From assembly GCA_008931825.1 (NCBI GenBank), contig QXVZ01010007.1:1-22142 (forward strand): a stretch of DNA of 22,142 nt, read 5' to 3'. The notes under the pieces are model-generated. The model searched no databases. It saw only the letters and a program-made list of their open reading frames with translations, and was not told where the DNA came from. The position numbers were made by a program, and so were the translations under genes. This DNA comes from Phallusia fumigata. Taxonomy: Eukaryota > Chordata > Ascidiacea > Phlebobranchia > Ascidiidae. The number at the start of each line of letters is the position of its first letter. The first letter of the stretch is position 1. This document shows positions 9,901 through 18,900 of this stretch, in pieces.

Positions 9901-12900
9901 CATGTCGCAAACCTTAAATGCTGCAAAACAAGCAGAATATAAATGAAAAAACAGTGTTGAATTCATTAATCTGCATCAAAACCTGTTTGCTCTCATCATA
10001 AATCCCTTCATTAATGATTCCTTGTTCTGTGAACTGGCGTAAGCTTGTCCAATGCTTGACGAAGGTTCGGTCTGCAGGATAGAATAGCAAAATTGATGAG
10101 CTGTTTAAACAGTAATATGAATAATATTTCAAGCAAAATAAGGGCCTAATTACGGACTTAAAAAGAAGTTTTATTAAAAACATAACTGCCAGAGAACTTG
10201 TACTTAGTGAATACATTATGCATTGATGATGAAAACTGCGATTGTCCAAACGTTTAAAATACAATGTATTCACTATATGCAAGCTTTCTTGCAGTTGCGA
10301 TTTTTGTCAAACAAGGGCAGATTCTTAGTCCGACCTGTTCTTTAGGCAAGAGGGAAAATAGAAGTTCCAGCAATCGGTAAGCGAGACTTTTTCTTTCCAG
10401 CTGGTCGACCCACTGGGATTCAGGATACTGAAACATTAGAAAGAAAATAAGTGTTGCGACATGCTTGAACGGAATTATTAGTCGAGCCCTAGCAATTTAA
10501 AGTTTATTTATGTGATTCGATATTTGACTAACAAGGCCACATGACATGTAAATATCATTAGAGGCTGGGTTCAAATCCCACAGCAGGCACAAATATTTAG
10601 TAAAAAAAATATTGTTACTAACCCTTTTCGTATCCTCCTTGACGACTTCCATAATTTCGTTGACGTGTGCGGAAAAGAACTCGACGACCGACACCACGTC
10701 ACACTGCGTCGCCATGGGAACGATGACGTCACAAACCGCGTGACGTCGCGTCAGCGCCGACCGGGCGTTGGTGAAGTTGTGGAAGGGAACGTCGAGTGCT
10801 GCCCTCTGGTGGTGGGTCGGGATACTGCGAACACGCAATACAGTGTAAAGCAATAGTTAGAAACCGTCCTAAGAGTTCATATTCTATTTCAGTTTTGTGA
10901 ATCACGTTGTGCGACCTTAGCTTTTTGAAGCAGTGACGTCATCAACATGACAAGCGACGTCATTACCATTTTGACAAATTTGTAAACTGGCACACCGCGT
11001 TCAAAAGTTGCCAACCTATGCCGTATACGTTCAAACACATATTTTGTTTGTTCAGAGACCATGTACTTACTTTTTGACACAGTCACGAAATGTGTTCTGC
11101 ATCTCATCAAACAAGCAGTGACTTTCTTCACGACAAAATATACTCACCACAATTTGGAGAATCTAAAAAAAGAACATTGCACTTTCAAACGTTGATAACA
11201 TAACAACGCGTAGACTTGTTACTTAATTAAAAACTTTTTTACGCTGATCCTAACAAGGTTACCATGTGTATTTGTCCAACAAAATCATTGCCTTCACGTA
11301 TTTGGAAGTCAAGCTTGATTTATTTTGACAAGTAGCCAATATTACCAATGTTTGGATAAGTTATTGTTTATAACTTCAAACCGTTAACAACAAACATACA
11401 AACTTAAAGGATCAGTTGTGTTTCATAAACACCTTGTGCAGTGGTTCGTAACCATTTTTTTCCTTTTTACCGATTTCTGTTTAGGCAAAATTTTAATTTT
11501 TAACCATTCACCAAAATCTTTAATTTGTGTATTTCTGCCATACTCGATATAAAACAGTGATATTTTCAGCCAACAGGTTTAGCTTACTGCCCACCCGCAA
11601 CCCTGACATCACTCACATGTGGGTTATTACCGCAAGGTTAAGAACCACTGACTTAATGTAACCTAACAGTCAAAGTCCATGGATCGGTCATCACTATCAG
11701 ACATTCTCACTATTAAGTTGCCGGTCATCTCCAGACACATCAGTATCTTCTTCACCGCCGAGCAATATTCGTTGTGCGAAGTGGAACCGACGGAAAATTC
11801 CCGCGAGCTCAGAGGAAAATGTTTCGCCACTAAACTCTCCAACGACGTTTTGAGCCTGGTGTTATGATCGGACGCCAAAGTGAAGAAGCTCAGCAGATCC
11901 AAAGCCTGTTGAGAAGCAAAAAAAGGTTAATCCAGTGGAACTCAACTTTTTGATGCATTCCCCCTTTACTTATTTAGGAACTTTTCATTGCTCCCCTACT
12001 GGACAAGAAGTGATATAAAGTAATATTAGAGATTTGGAACCACTGGTCTGTCTACAAAGAAATACTACACCACTTGAGACATTAGTGCGACACTTTTTCT
12101 GTGAATTTCGTTTACTCGCATAAATTTGTCTTAACGGCAGTCGCAAAACCAAGAAGCTCTGCTCTAATGGTCAGCGAGTTGGCTTTGCGCCTACTGGGTG
12201 TAGATTTTAATAATGTCTGGTTCCCTGGGCTAGAAACGTAAGTGACATTATTTCAACCAAGTGGAATTCGAGGGGGTGGCCCAAACAAGCAATCAACTAC
12301 CCAAATCTTACCAAAAAATGATACAACGGAACTGCAATGAAGCAGGTAGCTCGACGGTGGACTCATTATGAGCATAACGCGTTTTGGCGCGTTACAGAAT
12401 AAAAATAAAACAACCACTCTGTCTTCCACGGCAGTTTCTTATTTCCTGTCTTACCTGCAGCTTGAAAGATAGATTGAGTTTTGATGACGTCAGCATGTAA
12501 GTGAACATCTCAAAGACAGGTTCGAATGCGGGGTGGTTGGGTGAGGAGCAAACCTAAACATGTAGGTATCAATTAAACACTTCTACACAAACGAAATCCG
12601 AAGCATCACTCAATGTTATGTCAATCATTGGAATAAAAACGATTATGAAAACAACTTTTTCTGACGATTACTTTAGCTAAGTTTCACGTAAAACCTAAAA
12701 CTCAAAGGAATAAAACTTAATTTTGTCAAATCCTTTTTTCTTTTCGTTTTTGGGCTCAATTTAACATGAAAAAAATATTTTTGTTTCGCAATTGTTTTTT
12801 TTTCAAATGTGAAGGAAACAGTTAAACCATAAGTAGAATGAAATCTCCCACGAGGCATGGTCTCAAAAATGCAAAAAACACAAGAAAGGTGCATACATAT

Positions 12901-15900
12901 ATAAGCCAGTAAAGGTAACCGTATACGGTTTTTGGCATAAGAGCTACAACCACTTGCACTTAACAATCACAACTGCAAAAAAACAACGTGCATACCGTAG
13001 AATCAAGTGTGAAGATTCTGCGCAGAATGTCGAGAGCATTGCTTTGACTGTTTTCATCCATCAACGAGCTGTCTTTGTGCCAGAAACTCTTTAACTTCGA
13101 CCAACAGTTGAGGATCTCGTCACAGACGGAAGAGGAATATTTCTTTCTTGCTGATCTAAGAGAATATTGACAATAACACAAGCTGTAGCATAAATAATAA
13201 AAGCAAATTAAAGTGACCAGCAGTTTGCAAAAGGTAAATCTAGTTGGCAAGAGGGTCAGTGAGATTAAAATTGGCTGCATCAATATGGGCGAGACAAAAT
13301 TTAACAGGATAAACATAAAACCAGAAAAACAAGGCTGTTTTCGAAAAAAATTAGGTTTTCAAGAACGTGAAATTTTCACACACAATGTACCATATCCATT
13401 GCCGAAAATAACCACTAAACACTGAAATAATTTAAAATCCAAATTGAAATTCAAAAATTCTCACGTTAAAGCCATACACAGTTTGGCAAACTTGGTGTAG
13501 AGATCTACAAGTGTCGAAAGTATTTCATTAAACTTTTTATAAATTCCCTATCGTTGTAGAACGTTTTAATCTCGACCAATATATTTAATGTTGTGAACTC
13601 ATACACACCTGTCAGTGGTGAGGTGTTCTAGAGTTGAAGTGAGAATATTGGTGCAGGTTGAAAGGTTGGATGAAGAACAATCAATTATCGTCGGAATGTA
13701 CAGAGAAGGTCTGGCGCAAATTTCCTCACAGATCTGGATGAAAAAACAAGTCGAGAAACCTAAAAAATTTGGCATTTAAACCAACTAAACGCCATTTAAA
13801 CTTTTCCTAATATTTTGTCATTCTGGTTAGGGATGGGCCAAAACTGTAAGTGTTCTGTTTGGTCGAGCATCTCACGTTAACGCTCGGTGCTCGGTCGAGC
13901 ACGCTCGGTGCATTGTGACGTCACAAACATTCCCATTTACACTATTATTTTACGTTTTTCAAGGTCCCTTATCTAGCCACCAGGACCATATTTACGCTCT
14001 AGAGGTCCCTTCTGCATAACTTGGGAGGCAAGTCAACGCTAAGTGAAACACCCAGTTTTTTAAGTAACAACCGCAGCGCACGAAGACTCTGATGTCATGT
14101 ATGACACTAAGAAATATGCACACACTCTAAAAACACAAGACTACTCCGTACAACCTATTTGTTGCACATGTTCAATCTTTTGTTTAATGCTCGGCTTACT
14201 TCATGCGACTGCTCGGCCGAGCGCCGAGCATCAAAAATTGCGATGCTCGCCACCGAGTACTCGGGTTCTGGCTCGGTTCGGTCCATCCCTAATTCTGGTC
14301 AGTATTTTGGTCAGCAGATAACAAATATTTTTGAAATTTACAAAAAATTATCGCAATTTGTCCCCCTATATATGCTTTGTATTATGTGTATCAAATGGTG
14401 ATAANTCCAAATCAAATCTATTCCGTGCCACCTTTTGACAAGTACATCATGGAAACACAACAAACGACAACTTCTCACCTTGCTCGAGAAAACAGCTGCA
14501 AACATTTGCCCGTGGGTGTTTCGAAATTTGTTTTCTCTGTCGTAAGAAACTAAACTGGTGTTGTCGTAGAGATGTGTCACCAAAGTTTTTGCGTTCAAAC
14601 CTGAAAAAGAAAACGTGATTTGTCAAAGTGTTTCCTTGTCAAATTTTGTATTTTTTTTACTGAAGGATATGTGTGTTTGTTGTCTGCTCTGTTTTTCTGG
14701 AGCATTCATGCGTTTTTTGCTTCAAATATTTGTTTAAATTTGTCACAATCCGAGCGCTCATTTATTTAAATTATTAGCACGCTGATCAATATTAGCCAAC
14801 GGGGGTTACATATTATTTTTCCAAAATGGGGGTTCATTTAGGTTTTGAGAGCTACAGAGGGGTGAACCAGAGGGGTAAGAACCTTGCGTTATGTGACGTC
14901 ATATTTACCCAGTTTCAATGCAAGTTCGAGCAACATATTTCCAACTTTAACTTGCATTGGGGTTAGGGAGACAGTGTTTAGTTGTAAATCGTCTCCTCTC
15001 GACACGACAGAACCAAAAACCGAAGCGAAAATCTGATTTCCCGTGGCTTCCAATTCAGAAAACTGTTACGAAAACGAAATAACAAACTTGATTAACCTAC
15101 AAAGTCAAATAACTAGCAAGATTGTGAAGAAACGTATTCAAAAGGTAAAAGCAAGTATGAATAGTTTAACTAGTTTTAAATCAGGTTTTGTTTTTAGTGT
15201 TTAAACAAAACCCACATAAAGAACTAAAATACTTTGCCGCTTAGACTACTGTTTCCCAACCGGGGAGAAATTTTATGGGTAGCTTTTTTCGCCTTTCTAA
15301 GGAATAAAGGTCAACAACTGCTGCTTTGGGGTATTTCAACCTTATTTTCGCTTGTGGTTATTTCCTGCAGCATTTCGCATTCGGACAAAATGACGTAACC
15401 ACGAATTAAATCTTGAAGTGGAAGGTTTTCGTCCTGGCACTTTTCGTTAAACGGATGAGGAAGAAGATCCACCAGGTTTCTGGATAAAATACGGTGATAA
15501 GACGAATGCGAGGTTTCAAAAGCTAATAAATAAAGATTTGTCTTAAAAAAACATTAAAAAAGACATTTTTAGCATGATTTTAATTGATCACCGTGACAAG
15601 CTGAATTAAACGTGACAACGCTTAAGACATCCTTGTCTATAGTCTAACTTTGACATACTTAGTATAGAAGGACGACAAGAAGACATTGGAAAACAATTTT
15701 TACCCAAACTCAGTCAACTTTTCAGCCATAAGTTTCACAAACAGGCGTTTCGAATCCGTAGAGAGATGTTTGAGAAGTAGGGAGACAATCTTCGACGTCA
15801 GAAGATGCAAATTCGTCACCACATTCTCGTCATTCAAAGTGTCGAAGCCCAGTAAGGATGGATAGACCGCTGTTGTGCAAACGAGTGACAGAAGAGACCC

Positions 15901-18900
15901 TCTTGACCAGAAGTCCCTCGGAATAACCTAAAAATAGAAAAATGTAAAACCTAAATATTTTAAAACAACAGGAAATGCCGGTAATAAGATAAAAAATGTT
16001 TGAATTTGCATGTATAACCGAGTAACCTTAGGATTTTAAAACAAATTTTGTTTTTGTTTTGGTCAAGTAAGTACTCACGTTGTCGGATTTTTTAATGTGG
16101 GTAAAAACACTTTTAAAGCTTTTCTTATTCACGCAAAAACACTAAAACCATTTCACTATTTTTTGACAGCCTTTTCAAATGTAACAAGCTTATAGAATAA
16201 GAAAATTAGAGGAAAAAAGGATTAAACATCTGGAACAGGTTTTTATTATTATTTACTCCCCTACCTGACAAGTTTAAAAATTAGAGAAACAATTATTAGA
16301 GAAATAGTTGTCGGGAATCGATTATTATCGTTGTACCTCCATAGCTGTATCGGGAAACCGTTGAAGCAACATGGAAAAAAATTGCAGAATTCTGCTGATA
16401 AGGGAACACTTGACTTGGTTGTAAGTCTGTATGTCTTGAGGTGTGAAAACTAATTCTGTAAACATAAACAATATGATAAAAGAGGACACGAACTTTAAAA
16501 GTAGTTTTAAACATAAAAACGTTTTTAATTGATGATGACAATAGCGATGGTTGAACTTCTTGCATTACACGCTTTTCACTGTATACTAGATCTTCGGCAC
16601 TTATGGTTTTATTTTGTGAATAACAATAAAACGGAATATTTAACGCTGCGTGTTTATGTAATTTTGTGGGTGTACGAAATAGTAACTTTATCTTTTATTT
16701 TGGGGCATTAGGTCCTTAATCCCTAGCTCCTAATAAAGGATGTTAATATTGCGATAAATAATGTAGACATCGTCAGTATATCTTATTCAAATAGAATATA
16801 CCAAATTAACAAGTTAAATATGTGAATAAAGGTGGCATTTAAACACCATGGCTATATTCCGGGTCATACCAAAAAAGGCTGTAATCTACTTTTTTAAAGG
16901 ACGCACTGAGCTAGTGAATCCTTAACAATAAACCAACCTAAATTCGTTAGTGTGATCACCCAAACTTACAAACTCCTAACAATAACAAACTTAACGGCTA
17001 GGCAGCGCATAAGCTTTACGAATCCAACAAGCTTTCTGGTCAACAATAACTTGGGTCATAAACATTATAACTAATGGTAATTTCAAAACGTTCGTTGAGG
17101 TCTTTGTACCTTTGGATTGTGATTTGGCAGATTTTGAAGCGATTTCTTCGATTCCGAGCTGTGCTACGTCACACACGAACGAGCGAAGGCTTCGAAATAA
17201 ACAACTTGTCTTTCGAATGTCAGCTGGCAATAAAATGGAAAAAGATAACTACGAAATAAAATGAAAAGCTATGATAGGGTAAATAATACTACACACAACT
17301 CGTGTTTTTATTTCAAAATCAAATTTTCGGGGTTTTGTGACGTAACACATGTTAACGTTTGATTTATGGGCTTAATTATTCCGCCTTTAAACTTTTGGGC
17401 ATCAAGAATGGCGATGCTTGGCACTGAGCACTCGGGCACCGGCTCGAGTCGATCCATCTCTAACAGTTAATATAGGATTTAAAAACAGAATAATTGAGCA
17501 TTAAGTACGCAGCGATAAATCATACGATATTCTTTGATAAATGATAAAAATTGCTACTTTCCCGTCATAATACACAAGCCAGCATTTACAAATCAGCAAA
17601 TTACACAGACTTTGTGAGTTTTACTTTCCTAATGAAGAAACACAGGCACATATCGAAGCGTTAAAATGTTTTAGAGCAGGGGTCTCAAACTCAAATAACT
17701 TTGAGGCCAAAGGGAAAACTTAAAAGTACCTCGAGGGCTGCACTATGAAAACAGTGATTTTGCAAATGTCTAATACTACGTTTGCTCTGTTATCAGTATC
17801 ACGCTTTTTTAATACTGATAAACCAAACAAGCCGATAAATATAGCAAAGTGAAAGAATCAGCTGTGCAGCTATCTTTAAAGACCTATTTACAGTAAGGGA
17901 AAATGACACTTCAGTGACGCAACAATCACAATAGCTGATAGTACAGCTTTCTCCTTTTAAAACCTTGCATCTATTTGTACTTTGGAATAAATGTATCATG
18001 TTGACTCGCTGGCGGGACACTCAGTCGGCTCCAAGTGAAACAAATCACTTGACATTTCAAATTGCTCCGCGGGCCGCACAAAAGGACTTGGCGAGCCGCT
18101 TGTTTGAGACCCCTGTTTTAGAGCGATATAGCCGGTATTCCAATTGCGAAATATCTACCATTTAAAACTTCAAGTGGTTTAAGCAGTTTTTCCTGGAACA
18201 CCCATGAATAAGCCTCCAGCGCCGCAAGAACCAGATCAAACCAGTTACAGGCGGTTTTAACTGAAAACTTGATGCACAGAGACGACAGAAACGTGTAAGT
18301 TTGTATTCCGTTTCCACCATTGCCGTTTTCGAACCTATAAATATGTACAAATTAACTGAAATTTTAGCGTTTTAGGGGCAGTGAGGTCCTTACTTTGCCG
18401 TGAAGTACTGTGGTCCTTCTTTTTCCTTCTTCCTGGCCAGCCACAGGGTGGCAGAGCGGAGCTTGTCGTCTGGAATCAGTTTCACCAGATCGTAGAACAA
18501 CCTCATGCATTGGTGCCTGCATTCTGAAAATTAAAGTGTACATCGGTCTGTTAGCTTACGAGATAAGAAGATAAAGCTGATAAAATGTCACGTTTTGGGG
18601 GCCTGCGGGCCAACGAATGGGTAAACTGGGGTAAAACGTTGTCAGTGCACAACTTCAGTTGCCCATATAATATTTTGTAAAGATTTGAAGTACTGTAATT
18701 TCGATGACTTTCTCGACCGAAAAGTGTAAACAAACTGGCGTTAGATAAAAAATAAACATTAAAGCACTATATATATCTTATTTGGAAGGCAACCCATAAC
18801 GATCTATTCCTACACTGCAACTGCTTCGAACACCTAATCAATATCTAATTCCTCCGCTTTTCCATGACGCTGCATCTGCGGAAGTCTACGATACCAGCGG

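Noticed and set aside
9914-10282. Minus-strand open frame of 122 codons
   Set aside because: It crosses exon 21 in another frame; the phase from exons 20 and 22 supports the TEPSSS frame instead.
12673-12966. Minus-strand open frame of 97 codons
   Set aside because: No homology seen and lies between exons 15 and 16, which join directly in phase.
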